A DNA stretch of 26,079 nt from Glomus cerebriforme (Eukaryota > Glomeromycota > Glomeromycetes > Glomerales > Glomeraceae): positions 3,581 through 29,659 of the forward strand of contig QKYT01000521.1 of NCBI GenBank assembly GCA_003550305.1. The letters are read 5' to 3'. The stretch's first letter is position 1. Each line of letters begins with the position of its first letter. The notes under the pieces are model-generated. The model did no database searches. It had not been told where the DNA came from and saw only the letters and a program-made list of their open reading frames with translations. Positions 1 to 10,318 of the stretch are shown one piece after another. The position numbers and the translations under genes were made by a program.

Positions 1-347
1 CTGCATTACAAAAGAATGTTTAAAGTGGTGAATATCATATAAAGATGGAGAAGTTAGACAGCGTGAGTGAGGTATTATTTTATTATTTGGGTGAATGGTC
101 CTTTCATGAATAAAAAGTGATTTTTTCGATGAAAAGGTTTTGGGAATATTGGTAGAACAAAGAAAACATGTAAATGGCATTATAAAATAAAAAGTATTTG
201 GAACGCGTATAAAGAAAAAAAATTCATATTCACGTTTTTTAAATTTTACAAAATGAAAAATTTCTAATTCAGGTAATATATAATTGTTTCAAAAACCACT
301 TTTAGTGTGATATAATATTGATGGGGTGTGATTGCATATTATTTGCG
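1..347. other. No gene seen; left edge
   Basis: AT-rich sequence with no reading frame or recognisable repeat on either strand. One ACGCGT hexamer lies at 203-208; two more occur at 1760-1765 and 1826-1831. Confidence 0.5.
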
Positions 348-646
348 GAGTGGTTAAACTGACTCGAAGCAGCTCAACTCGAACCGACTCAAGCCGACTC
401 AAACGACTCAAACCGACTCAATCGGCTTGACTGACAGCTAATCTTTTTTTTCAGATTAAAAAAAAAATAAAACCTAGGCACTAGCTTCAGTTTGAGTCGA
501 TCAAGTCAGTTCAAGTCAGCTCAAGTCGGTTCAAGTTGGCTTAAGTCGGTTCAAGTCAGCTCAAACCGAGCCGAGCTGAGAACCGAGAGCTGACTCCAAA
601 ACCGTGCTCAAACCGCTCTTTGTAGAGTTTTCCCATCCCTAGTTGG
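348..646. repeat. Inverted array of 10-bp repeats, MITE-like
   Basis: A GC-richer island in AT-rich DNA. The left arm (about 365-435) is built of a roughly 10-bp unit close to GACTCAAACC. The right arm (about 490-565) is built of TCAAGTCGGT-like units, close to the reverse complement. The centre carries an AATCT/AGATT stem around a T-run, followed by an A-run. The outer edges have a short imperfect inverted match, GAGTGGTT at 348-355 and AACCGCTC at 611-618. No coding capacity is visible. The shape suggests a non-autonomous foldback or MITE-like element. The exact ends are not certain and no target duplication was identified. Confidence 0.6.
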
Positions 647-657
647 CTCAACCTGAC

Positions 658-930
658 CTCCATATATATATTTCTGGGTCCTATATTTTGATACGGATTT
701 TTTTTATAGAAAAAAAAATTTAAAATATTACTAGAATCTTGAAATTTTGAAATTTTTCAAATTTTGATTTTGTTGGATAGGATTTTGTTTTTCAAGATTT
801 TTATATTTTGATTTTCAATTTTGTAAATGGTATACCAATAATTGAATATGATTTATATCTCTAAATTCTTAAATTTTTAAAATTTCAAGATTTCAAAAGT
901 AGATTTTACAATTCAGATATATATCTTTCC
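658..930. repeat. Imperfect large palindrome
   Basis: Arms near 732-760 and 865-895 share TCTTGAAATTTT in inverted orientation, with weaker matches outward to ATATATAT-rich flanks on both sides. This could be a decayed foldback element, but low-complexity AT sequence can give such matches by chance. Confidence 0.3.
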
Positions 931-2269
931 ATGCAGCTGGCACTATATAATCCTGGTCTTGAAGTGACACGTATGGTTAATGGTAAATGTTTTCTGAGCT
1001 AAGTTCAGGATAATTTGAAATTCAACCCCTCATGATAGAGACTCTTACAATTCTTGAAAAAAAATCTCTTTCATAGTTTAATAATAAATTTTTGTGCGAA
1101 ATAGTAATATAAAATTATTTTTAGGTTTACAGAATTATCAAGAAATATTTTAATGAGTGAAAGTTACAGAATAATAACAAAAACTTCGATTTATATTAAA
1201 ATTTGTTAATTATTTCAATGATTTTTATAAATCATTTAAATTAACTGACATTTAAAAAACTATTTTTGAACAACTGAAGAAACTATTAAAATTTATATTA
1301 TAATTTGCTATTGCTAAATCTACACAAATATTTGTCTGGGATTGCACAATTAATTGAAATGCAAAAAAATCGAATTAAATATTTAAATATGATTATGGAA
1401 GAAAGTTGAAAGTGACAATGAAAAAGAAAATGGAAAGAGCATAGAAGAATTTCTCACGCTTTATTTTATAAATTACGCTCATTTAATTTTTTTCTATTAT
1501 GGATTGATGTTAAGATATTGACTTTAATTAAAAATATTTTTAAAAACTATGAATAAAATAATAGTATAAAATAATTTAATGATTTATTTATTAACCTATT
1601 GGCATCTTTTCATTCTCGCTTTTATTCTTTACCAACTGACCATGGATAATAATACGAATATTTCTTTTTATGTGATTCTGATCAAGAGTGAAAGAAATTG
1701 AATCAAATGAAGCCAAAAATGATTTTCTTATTTTAAACATCATGTTAGTTCATATTTTTACGCGTCTAATTGTAGTATAATTCCTTTTAATTTTCATGTA
1801 AATTTTAATATTAATATTTCACTTTACGCGTCGTGCAAAATCTAAAATTTCAATAATAAAAATAATCAATGATTTAATATATGATTTTTTTTATTTGTTA
1901 ATATGAAAAAATTTCTATAGCTCGTTAATCACATGATTTTTTTTCTATTTTAATGTTTCAGTCTTTTATTCATACACTATAATATCATAGAAACCGAAAT
2001 ATAAAACTATCTTTGATTATCATATGAGCTTTTTCATTATATCGTCTCTACGTATTTCTTTTACTTAGTGAATGTATGGAAATTTCAAAATCCTTTTTTT
2101 AAAAAAAATTTAAATGAAAACCTTTATTTTTACACATTTTTTATTAATTAAATTTTAATTTAAATTTTAAACATTTTTCAAAAATTATTAAATATGCGAA
2201 AATTTACAATCTAACGTACAGAAATAATATGGCATTGCGATAATTTCGGTTATTTTTTCCCTTTCTAAA
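931..2269. other. AT-rich gene-free stretch with two ACGCGT sites
   Basis: No reading frame of note. Two ACGCGT hexamers (1760-1765 and 1826-1831), each inside TTTACGCGTC, lie 66 bp apart. The hexamer is the MluI cell-cycle box recognised by MBF-type regulators in other fungi, but no gene starts nearby, so function is not supported. A T7A8 palindrome lies at 2094-2108. Confidence 0.4.
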
Positions 2270-2670
2270 AAAATGATGAGGGAGCAATATATAGCTGATG
2301 ATATAGTAGTTGGTAAATAATTAAAATAAGCAATAACCTATTGATATATAAAGGAGCAATAATCGATGATGAAAAACAATAGCTGGTCGTAAAAAATCAG
2401 TTGATAAAGGAGTAACAACTAATGATTAAAAACCAATCAATGTGATCTTTTTTTGACGATCTTTATTTGGTGCACTCTTTTAGTGATGATGGACCTTTTA
2501 ATGCAAAATTAATAAAGTATTATAATATGTACTTTGTAAAGAGCAATAACTGATGCTAAAAAAACAGTCAAAAAAAAAATGACGAGGGAACAGTTGGTAG
2601 AGAAGCAATAGCTAATGATAACTAAGGGTATAAGAGCAACAACTGATGATTTTTTACTATTAACTTTGGC
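2270..2670. repeat. Degenerate repeats of a GAGCAATAACTGATGAT motif
   Basis: About seven diverged copies of a motif like GAGCAATAACTGATGAT occur at irregular 30-60 bp spacing, for example near 2281, 2352, 2410, 2540, 2605 and 2635. The copy near 2605-2640 (AGCAATAGCTAATGATAACTAAG) closely matches 10172-10200 elsewhere in the window, so this is part of a dispersed repeat. A 60-codon minus-strand frame crossing it looks like an accidental opening. Confidence 0.5.
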
Positions 2671-2772
2671 AAGAATATCATCACGCACCAAACATAATTT
2701 TTCTTAATAATGCAAAGCATTTGAGCGAATACAGTCTTATCAAAAAAAAAAAAGTTACGTCCAAACATCACA

Positions 2773-3198
2773 CTAATAACTCTTTTCCAAATATTCTGTT
2801 ACAACATCAGAACCTGTACAGTGTTTCCACAGTACATAGTGTGTTACTGCTAATGTTGGATCAATTTCATTCCAATCAAAGAATGTAATCTAGTTAATAT
2901 TTAATTTTTTTTTCGTCTAAATCTTGAATAACTATTGGCACCAATTGTATTGCTTTTCATCCGTAATTTCCTACAATTGCAAATGATCATTTGGTCTTCC
3001 ATAAGATTCAATACTAACAAAATAACTTTTGGTAGTACCTACTCCATAATAGATTTGAATCATCAACGAATCTTTTAACATCAAAAGTTGATTAAGAAAA
3101 AAAAAATGTGATACCCTTCTTAGCAAATGTAAACTTAATAATAAACCTATCATTAATTTAAGGGGTAAATTACGGAAATTACTTAATTTTGAATTCAT
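2773..3198 (-). pseudogene. Decayed unrecognised protein gene
   Basis: I do not recognise the family. On the minus strand several protein-like stretches follow one another in different frames. The first frame from 3198 includes GTTKSYFVSIESYGRPND and meets TAG at 2971, yet continues sensibly beyond the stop as EITDEKQYNWCQ. A second frame gives VPIVIQDLDEKK. A final 38-codon frame (2889-2773) contains FDWNEIDPTLAVTHYVLWKH and ends with TAG. Normal codon use interrupted by stops and shifts is what a decayed gene looks like. A ctAG at 2891-2890 just before the last stretch could be a 3' splice site, so part of the frame change could be an intron. No start or domain can be assigned. Confidence 0.45.
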
Positions 3199-3337
3199 AA
3201 AAATTTGATTGTTGGGAATTCATGATAAAAATGCTTTATTATTTTTGAAACGAAGATTTTATTACAAGTCATGGTTAATTATAAAAATAAATGTACAATG
3301 ATCACTAATGTTTAAAATTTATACTGGGAAAATCTTT

Positions 3338-3500
3338 CTAGTAGTTCTGACCTCTTGTCCTACCTCTTGCTCTTGTTGAATTATAGGCGTGTACAAAATT
3401 TATTATAAAAAATTGTAAAAAATATTGTTCAAATAAAATAAATAAGATTACCTTCTAATTCTAAACCAGGAAGGTTTTCGTGTAATGGTAAATGTTGATA
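3338..3500 (-). pseudogene. Possible two-exon 3' end of an unknown gene
   Basis: A 16-codon stretch (HLPLHENLPGLELE) from 3500 to 3452 ends at a good donor (G/GTAATC). After an 82-bp candidate intron (3451-3370) it joins in phase to ARGRTRGQNY and a TAG at 3340-3338, giving an Arg-Gly-rich tail. Upstream the frame is closed by TGA at 3503-3501, so only this end is readable. Weak protein-like stretches with other possible splice sites continue to about 3850. The product is unknown; it could be a live exon pair of a gene I cannot assemble, or a remnant. Confidence 0.3.
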
Positions 3501-3503
3501 TCA

Positions 3504-4709
3504 CGAATCTAGAGATCACGTTAGCTAATAATACATATCTAAAGATGTGAAGACTGCGCGAGAAAATCTGTACAATAATAAATAGTTAAACAGGCGCCAC
3601 TTATTCCGTATGAATTTAAGAATTATCTTCCAACTTCATTTTCAAAATTACAATTAAAGAAATTATTATAATATTATATTACCGTAATAATAAAATTTAT
3701 AGATTAATATTATACCTTGCTAAGATCATCATCGCTCTAAACGTTTATTCTCCTTGTGATTATGTTTCATATTTATTTAATTGGCTTTAGTCTTGGAAAG
3801 TATTTTAATAGTTTCTTCTGTTTTATCTCAGAAAATAATTATTATCAATGTCCGAAATTTTCCTCTTGTATTAAAACTATAAGAAAATGAATGTTAAAAG
3901 TTAAAAAAAAAGATTAAAATTTTAAAATTTAAGTTCAGGGGTAGACATCTGACTATTTTTTTTTACATATTCATAGTTCGACAGATGATCAAATATATCC
4001 TATATCCTACCATAAATCATGTAGTTAGTTGATCTTTATATATATACTGTATCATAAAATGACTTACCAAGTATATCCATACTGCAATGCCGTGTTGTCA
4101 TACAGTCACAATGGATATGGGGTTGATTACGAATATTAACTTTGATAATTACATTTTAAAAAATGATTTAAATTGAACTTTATATTAATTCCTCATTTAA
4201 GAACTTCTTAAAAAAATCTATTTCCAGTTTCAGTAGAGCAAAAAGCAAATTATATAAAAAAAATTCCTTATTAGATCACAAATACTACGCTTACGATCAA
4301 AATACATGTCATAAAAAAATTTTCTCAATATAGATTTTTCGGGGAAATAGTTTGCCGTTATACCGTTTTTGTGGCTGTGTAATATACATGAAACAAAAAA
4401 TTATGCATGTAATATGAATTGGAAACAATACGTAGAACCTGACTATGGTATGTGATACCATTATTGTTACTCTATATATATATTAAGCAATTCATTTGTT
4501 TAATGAAAATTTGCGCTTTGCAAACATTTTAACCTCATTTTATAACAACCTTTGTCAATAACCATTATAAACTTCGGTACATAAGAAACAAATATTTAAA
4601 ACTCGTATTTTAAACTTACTTAGACACCAAATTCTTCCCACTTTTATCAAAAAAAAAAAAACAGGATAAAAGAAAATTTCTCTAATATCATTATAAAAAA
4701 AAACCAAAA
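3504..4709. other. AT-rich stretch, no assignable gene
   Basis: Minus-strand fragments near 3850-3720 (for example DKTEETIKILSKTKAN and SDDDLSK) are protein-like but too short and broken to call; they may be upstream exons of the remnant ending at 3338. From 3850 to 4709 I see no gene, RNA or repeat. Confidence 0.35.
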
Positions 4710-4988
4710 ATGTTACTGTTTTTAAAGAATAATTATGGAATTCTTTATGATATCTTCATAGTTTTACAAAAGAATATTTTGCAAGATTCAACAGGCCGAG
4801 TTGACTATGCAATCACAGGTCTAGAAGATGATAAGTTAGGAATCAACACATCAATTTCATTCGCTCAATCAGAAGGTAGAACATTACGCTGGATCATTGG
4901 GATGGGCGTCTTTATTTTTATAGAAGTTTGGTATCAAACTCGTAATAATGGTGGTAATCACAGTAATCACAGTACTTATAAATCGTAA
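4710..4988 (+). CDS. Hypothetical protein fragment, 92 aa
   Basis: The frame opens at ATG 4710 after an A-run and gives 92 residues. Residues 22-42 (around DSTGRVDYAI and LEDDKL) read like real protein. They faintly recall a lineage-expanded family of unknown function in Rhizophagus that carries a VDYAI motif; that is memory of the family style, not a search result. The end (NNGGNHSNHSTYKS) is low complexity, and a second frame opens before it closes. Length and abrupt low-complexity tail suggest a fragment or remnant rather than a complete gene. Confidence 0.3.
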   Translation: MLLFLKNNYGILYDIFIVLQKNILQDSTGRVDYAITGLEDDKLGINTSISFAQSEGRTLRWIIGMGVFIFIEVWYQTRNNGGNHSNHSTYKS

Positions 4989-5196
4989 TTGGTATACTAC
5001 TTTTTACAATATTTGTAATTACTTTGGTCATGGTCATATTTTTTTGTCATTATCAGCATTTACAAAATTGATTACTGAAGTACTCCATCAGTTAAATGGA
5101 AATATTCCTATTAAAGGGAATGATATGGAATTATTCCATTTATTAACCGATAGTATACTAGCTTTTGTTAAATTTGGACTGCAAATATTTAACTGA
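4948..5196 (+). CDS. Hypothetical protein fragment, 82 aa
   Basis: This frame overlaps the end of the preceding one by 41 bp in another frame, as expected if one gene has been split by a frameshift. Its second half (AFTKLITEVLHQLNG, MELFHLLTDSILAF) looks like ordinary helical protein. The first third is hydrophobic and low complexity. No domain is recognised. With the preceding frame it may be one decayed gene spanning 4710-5196. Confidence 0.25.
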   Translation: MVVITVITVLINRNWYTTFYNICNYFGHGHIFLSLSAFTKLITEVLHQLNGNIPIKGNDMELFHLLTDSILAFVKFGLQIFN

Positions 5197-5382
5197 TATA
5201 GTAATGAAAGGAATCTTTTTATTACTCTTTACAACTCTAGTACTATCAAGTTGTTTAAACCAAAAATCAATATTATTGGTGAAGTAATGTTAAATTCAAT
5301 TTAGATTAATATTAGTGGCAATAATTGTACATCAATCTTAAGTAAAATGACAAAACTTTTAAAAATAAAAAGAAAAGATTAC

Positions 5383-5497
5383 GAATTCTGCCAAATATTA
5401 ATCAGAATCCTTTGACGCCATGGATAATTCGTTGGCATTGACGCCATGGATAATTTGTTGGCGTTGACGCCATGGATAATTTGTTGGCGCTGATGCC
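5383..5497 (+). repeat. 26-bp tandem repeats at head of a coding minisatellite
   Basis: GACGCC or GATGCC starts at 5414, 5440, 5466 and 5492, an exact 26-bp period. The unit is close to GACGCCATGGATAATTTGTTGGCGTT. Unit junctions form a short hairpin, GGCGT-TG-ACGCC. The block at 5383-5414 (TCTGCCAAATATTAATCA) is a shortened copy of the longer unit found downstream. Because 26 is not a multiple of three, the frame rotates through these copies. Confidence 0.8.
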
Positions 5498-5951
5498 ATG
5501 GATAATTCACAAACTCCGCCAAATATTAATCACGATTATGATTTGAATCCTACTCATGATTACGTTGATGCTGACACCATGGATGATTCACAAACTCCGC
5601 CAAATATTACTACTCACAATTACATTGATGCTGACACCATGGATGATTCGAAACTCTGCCAAATATTAATCACGATTATGATTTGAATCCTACTCACGAT
5701 TACGTTGACGCTAATACCATGGATGATTCGCAAACTCTGCCAAATATTAATCACGATTATGATTTGAATCCTACTCATGATTACATTAATGCTGACACCA
5801 TGGATGATTCACAAACTCTGCCAAATATTAATCATGACTATGATTTGAATCCTACTTACAATTATGTTGATGCCATGATGATTCAGATTCAGAGTCAAAT
5901 GGCCAATTCTTTATGGATTTTTTATTGCATTTACAATACTCTATAGTATGA
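5498..5951 (+). pseudogene. Coding minisatellite of 81-bp units, frame broken
   Basis: Five units start at ATG 5498, 5579, 5639, 5719 and 5800. Unit lengths are 81, 60, 80, 81 and 75 bp. A full unit encodes 27 residues beginning MDDSQTLPNINHDYDLNP and ending HDYVDADT: acidic, Asp/Asn-rich and probably disordered. Unit 2 lacks seven codons in frame. Unit 3 has lost one base (GATTCGAAACTC where unit 4 has GATTCGCAAACTC), which shifts the frame near 5650; the correct frame resumes from 5683. A second missing base just after ATG 5875 is suggested because restoring frame there would give an acidic DSDSESNGQ stretch, a hydrophobic tail and TGA at 5949-5951. As it stands the frame runs on to TAG at 5944-5946. 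No family recognised; it may be the tail of the gene remnant at 4710-5196. Confidence 0.6.
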
Positions 5952-7250
5952 GCTACTTGGTATTAAAATATGTTGACTTCTTCATTTTTCCAGAAAGATA
6001 AAGTTTGAAAAATACTTTATTTTTTCAATCAATTTCATGTTGCTTGTATTGTATAATTAATTATTTTTTTCTAGTAAAAATATTAGCAGTTAGTAAATTT
6101 AGATTAATTTATGATTATTATGGTTATACAATAGAAATACAATAATTTAGACGGAGACTCAGAATTTCAAATATTGTTTGATCAATTATTGAACGTAAAA
6201 ATAACTCCTGTTTAATCTCTTTCATTAATTTATAATATTATCATCATGAAATACTGTAATATTTAATAAATGAGTAATATTAACTTTTAATTGTAATTAT
6301 ATCATCTAATATAACTTGAATATTATATAATCATAAAACTTAAAATTTGAAATAAAAAGATTAGACCGATTTTGTAAAGATATTATGCATAAATATTCAA
6401 TTTTGGCCGAAATTACGCCAATTCTGGCTGGAATTAAAATTGGCGATTTTTTGGGCCATCAGTATTTAAATTAAATTTTGATCGATAAAATGGATAATTA
6501 ACTGCGTAGATAATCGGTAATCTATTATAAGATGTATTTGATTAATATGAATTGATTTGGAAACTGCTTCAGAGACTGCATTATTTACATTAATTATTTT
6601 TTTTTTTTTGAATATGAATCTTTTCAATACAGTAAATCTCAGGACTCCATCATGTTTAAGTAAATAACAGATATAGTAGTGTCATTATATTTTAATAGGT
6701 TTTATTGGATTGATATAGTAGACATTGAGAATCAATTAAGATTAATGAAATATATTTTTTTAAAGAGGCGTAAATACATATAATGATTATACAGTGGCTG
6801 TGCGCTTGTATTACCATTTTGGCAATTGCTGCTTTATAGATTTATTTTGGATCTGGGTAGATTGATTATAAAAATTATAAATGATTTTTCTTGTATTAGT
6901 TAAGTTTTTGCTCCAGACTTACTGAAATTTTGATAAAAATTTAAATTGCCAGACTCCAAAAGGGTTAATAAATGTAATAATAAATTTTATTTTTAGCAGA
7001 GTTAAATAGTTATGACTTATGACAATTAATATGACGAAATACAGACGTCATTAATTAAAATAGTAATAAATCATATAATAAATCATTATTAATTTTGAAT
7101 AATTTCCCAAATATAGAAATTTGCATGATGCTATTCATCATGCTTAATTTATTACTCATTTTTTATTCTCATTATTTTTAAATATATAAATACAACCTTT
7201 TCTTCAATATTTCATATTAATTTTCATTAATTATATTATCATTTTATCAT
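5952..7250. other. AT-rich stretch without genes
   Basis: No reading frame of interest. GCTGGAATTAAAATTGGC at 6427-6444 matches a sequence at 16157-16176 almost exactly, so a fragment of a dispersed repeat lies at about 6400-6460. The rest appears featureless. Confidence 0.4.
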
Positions 7251-7545
7251 TATAATTTTATTTCCTCTCTATAATCCTTTTTAAAAACTACTCTACCCTT
7301 TCCCCTTTTAAACTCCCATTATCTTCCTTATACTGTATATGAAAACTTTCTCGTATCAGGCAAGGAAATCCGGTCAGATAGTTGAGTATCTCCTAATTGG
7401 CTGGTTGGTTTTTTTATCTCCTTTAAACTCCCCCCTTATCTTCCTTATACTGTATATGATATCTTCCTCATATCAGGCAAGGAAAGCCAGTCAGATAGTT
7501 GAGTATCTCCTAACTGGTTGGTTGGTTTAGGTTAGAATTTCCTCC
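7251..7545 (+). repeat. Dispersed repeat head, dimer, copy 1
   Basis: Two tandem monomers share TATACTGTATATG (7329-7341 and 7446-7458, 117 bp apart), then TATCAGGCAAGGAAA, CAGATAGTTGAGTATCTCCTA and GGTTGGTTT. The end reads GGTTTAGGTTAGAATT. Each monomer carries an inverted core; in the second (7487-7517) CCAGTCAGATA can pair with TATCTCCTAACTGG. The same sequence occurs inverted at 13847-14132 (dimer) and 17291-17420 (monomer). The pyrimidine-rich lead-in (CTCTCTAT, then CTTTTTAA) is also shared with copy 2. Confidence 0.85.
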
Positions 7546-8400
7546 TTATTTATTTCATTTAAATTCAAAAAAATCCAGTAACTTTAAAGAAACTATCTGT
7601 TGAGAATAGCTGTAAAATACTGAAACCTGAAACCCGAGACCTGCTTTTCCTAAAAAGAAAATAATTGAGATATTATTGGATTTAACAAAACAAACTGTAA
7701 GAAAAATACAATTTTATTAACTGAAAATGGAAACAAAATATATAAAGCAAAAAAAAAGAAGATGCAGTGGTCATATTGGACCTTTTAAACAGTAAAGATG
7801 AAAGAATTTAAGGATAACACAAATATATAATCTGTATGATAACAAGAAAGCAACAACTAAAATTAGATAAATGGGTGAATAAAGAATTGACGAAGACTAA
7901 AGAGATCATTGAAAATAAAAATTTCAATAAAGAGGAATGTGAGGAAGCTAAAAACAGAAATGCACAAGAAAAAATGGAAACAACAGGAAAAATTGAGGAA
8001 AAAAGTATATAAATGAAGAAAATTATATGATAGAAAATAAGAAAATTAAGAAAATGCAAGGACTATTGGAGATTATTTATGAAGTATGGAAAAAGTGAGA
8101 ATTATTGAGAAAATAATGAATGTAATAATTGAATAAAATAATACTCAGAGAACTGGAGAAGAGGAAAAGTATATCAAATAAAATGTGAAGATAATTTGAA
8201 GTTAACAAGTTCTATTATGTTAATTGAAATATATGAAAAAAGGTGTAATAAGTTAGAAATAGAAAGAAATAATAATGTAAATTAGAAAGGATAATGGAGG
8301 AATGCAAGAGGAAAAAATTAGAAAATGGAAGGAGATTTCTAATAGAATCAGATAAAACAATAAATAATTGATAGCAATTAGTAAAATTAATTTAGATCTG
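7546..8400 (+). other. Purine-rich body following repeat copy 1
   Basis: The plus strand is strongly A/G-rich from about 7660 to 8360. Bodies of similar length and bias follow the other two repeat heads (13846 down to 13100, and 17290 down to 16500, on the minus strand). AGACTAAAGAGATCA is found both here (about 7892) and in the body of copy 3. This suggests one longer element, with the head at one end and a worn coding region behind it. Confidence 0.45.
7836..8012 (+). CDS. 58-aa charged coiled-coil-like ORF, probable element remnant
   Basis: ATG 7836 to TAA 8010-8012 gives 58 residues, rich in Lys and Glu, including KLDKWVNKELTKTKEIIENK and EECEEAKNRNAQEK; it would form a charged helix. 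It lies in the purine-rich body behind repeat copy 1. A similar short piece (KLGEWWDKEQQ) can be read in the body of copy 2, and LQTKEIRNK in copy 3, supporting descent from one coding region. The longer frame on the opposite strand (8059-7808) is its shadow. Probably not a functional gene by itself. Confidence 0.35.
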   Translation: MITRKQQLKLDKWVNKELTKTKEIIENKNFNKEECEEAKNRNAQEKMETTGKIEEKSI

Positions 8401-9444
8401 TTTAGAATAGAGTAGATACTTTCTTAATTAAAATTTTTATTTTTAGTTTTTAAAATAATCAAATGAACAATTAATAATTGCGAAAAAACATTTATTTACT
8501 GTATTTAATAAATAAAAAATTTATTAAAATAATTAATTAAAATAATTAAAAAATATTATTTCGTGAATCGTTTCGGCCGGATAATTTAATGGATAGATAG
8601 ATACTCCACCAAAATAGTCAAAAAAATGACAATTATCAACATATTATTTTAATAATTTTAAGAAGAAAAGGTATTTAAAATTCGGCTAGAATTATTTAAA
8701 CAATATTATTCATATCCAAATGTCCAAATGTAATGGTTCATACTTTAATATTACTGAATATACTTTATATGATATCCATTCAAATATTATAGTTCTTAAA
8801 TAAATTCATCTTTTCTGGTCCAGTTTGTTTTGGTACTTGTAACATTTCACTGAAACCATTTTACCACCTATCCATTACACTGAATTATCATTTACCGAAA
8901 TCCATTTCACTGAATTGACATGTTTTTCTTTCATTTCTTTATCCATCAAAATTAAAAGGAACATGTATCATGTTTAGATAATTTACTGTAATATTTAACA
9001 CTGCCCACTTCTTTATAACTTATAAGTTATCTATTCTTTAGTCAACTAAAATATTATCTCATTGTGAAATTAAAATGTTATATAATAATAAGACATCATG
9101 TTACACACCAGTTACTATATTAATAGTCTGATATTTATTAAGTAAAAAAAATAGACTTTTAGAAATATTAGTTTTTTATTATACATAAACTCTTTTCACA
9201 AATAAATATTTTTAATGATTTTATTTGGAATCTCTATTGAATAAATTTACTACTTAAATTGTCCTAATTATTGTATAAGTTTAAAATTTGTTGATTTTTT
9301 TTTAAAAAAAAAATATTTTTTCAACAAAATACAAATTTATTTACCTTAAATATTCCATGTGTACAATATTATTATATTGTTCATAATAATCATCAGAATT
9401 TGTTGGTACAGGAAGATTTTAAAATTAAGTAATCTACTGTATAA
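8401..9444. other. AT-rich stretch with short CATTTCACTGAA repeats
   Basis: Four diverged copies of CATTTCACTGAA lie at 8843-8854, 8872-8884, 8889-8900 and 8903-8914. A T9A10 palindrome is at 9295-9313. Nothing else is seen. Confidence 0.4.
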
Positions 9445-9709
9445 ATAGTTCCAGAATGTGTTCCATATGATAAACTGGTAGAAGATATATTTGAAACGAT
9501 GGGCAATATGGATGTAGCTTTGAAAAGTTTAGATAATTCAAAAGATGTTAACATTTGTCAATAAATTAAATCGACCATTTGCACTAGAAGTCAAAGATAT
9601 TTTATACCTATGGAATTATGAATCAAATTTTCAAACAGAAATAAAAAAACAAATCAGAACCCATTCAGTTATAAATCCATTAATCCTTTTGCTTTATAAA
9701 TTTCACTAA
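9445..9709 (+). pseudogene. Frameshifted fragment of an unknown protein
   Basis: A 39-codon frame (9445-9564) includes PYDKLVEDIFETMGNMDVAL and ends at TAA. The next frame takes over at 9551 with FVNKLNRPFALEVKDILYLW and runs 52 codons to TAA at 9707-9709. The join at DVN/TFVNKLN is smooth, so a single-base indel near 9550 splits what was one coding segment of about 85 residues. There is no start codon or upstream exon I can define. The family is not recognised; codon use resembles real protein, and the surroundings are repeats. Confidence 0.5.
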
Positions 9710-9843
9710 ATCACTTTGTGTAATATTATAGATGAGGTATATTACATATCTTTAGTCACAATATATTATTTAATGCCCCAATAAGCGAGTTTGAGAATTT
9801 ATCTGCGTTGAAGTATCAAAAAAGCTAGCACTTAGCATGCACA

Positions 9844-10215
9844 CTAATTGGTTTGTACCTTTCAATTTTGACATGTTTTGTCACTATTATAGAAACTATC
9901 AGGAAAAGAAGGAAAATAAATGAGGGATTATGAAAATGAATGAAAGAATAAAAGATAAAAATGAAGATAATTGGATAAAATAAAACATGATGTGGTAATA
10001 TGGAAAAGAAAAAAGAAAGGACAAAGGAAAAGAATAGATGAAATACTTCGAGAATAAAATGAAAAAAAGAAATATAAAGGAAAATAATGAAGATACAAGA
10101 AAAATAGAGAGGAAGAAAGGATCAGAAAAGGAAAATAGAAAGAAAGATCAATTAAGTACTAGGTATTAAAGAAGAGCAATAACTAAGATAACTAAGAGTA
10201 ACAATAGTGGAACAT
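9844..10215 (+). repeat. Mosaic of dispersed repeats with a purine-rich tract
   Basis: 9844-9890 (CTAATTGGTTTGTACCTTTC, then TTTTGACATGT and CACTATTAT) matches 18608-18665, which lies directly before the second hairpin array. 9895-10165 is almost purely purine on the plus strand. 10172-10200 matches the GAGCAATAACT repeats near 2605. In the other copy the first piece is next to the hairpins, so here a purine-rich segment seems to separate the two. Confidence 0.55.
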
Positions 10216-10318
10216 CAGATTATCCACATATTTTTGGCTTTATTTTTTTTTTAGTTCATGATCTTTTTACATTTTCGTTTTTTTATTTTATTTAGATTTC
10301 TCTTTATCTTTTGTTAAT

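Noticed and set aside
2509..2691. 60-codon minus-strand hydrophobic frame
   Set aside because: Falls across degenerate GAGCAATAACTGATGAT repeats and has no protein-like features.
3465..3545. Possible tRNA-like sequence (TCGTGTAATGGTAAATGTTG)
   Set aside because: No T-loop GGTTCGA block and no acceptor stem pairing; it overlaps a candidate exon instead.
7339..7530. 63-codon frame with an internal repeat (SYQARKSGQIVEYLL)
   Set aside because: It is the dispersed repeat dimer read in frame; the inverted copies at 13847-14132 do not keep a coding frame.
7808..8059. 83-codon minus-strand hydrophobic frame
   Set aside because: Antisense of a lysine/glutamate-rich purine tract, which gives Phe/Leu/Ser codons automatically.
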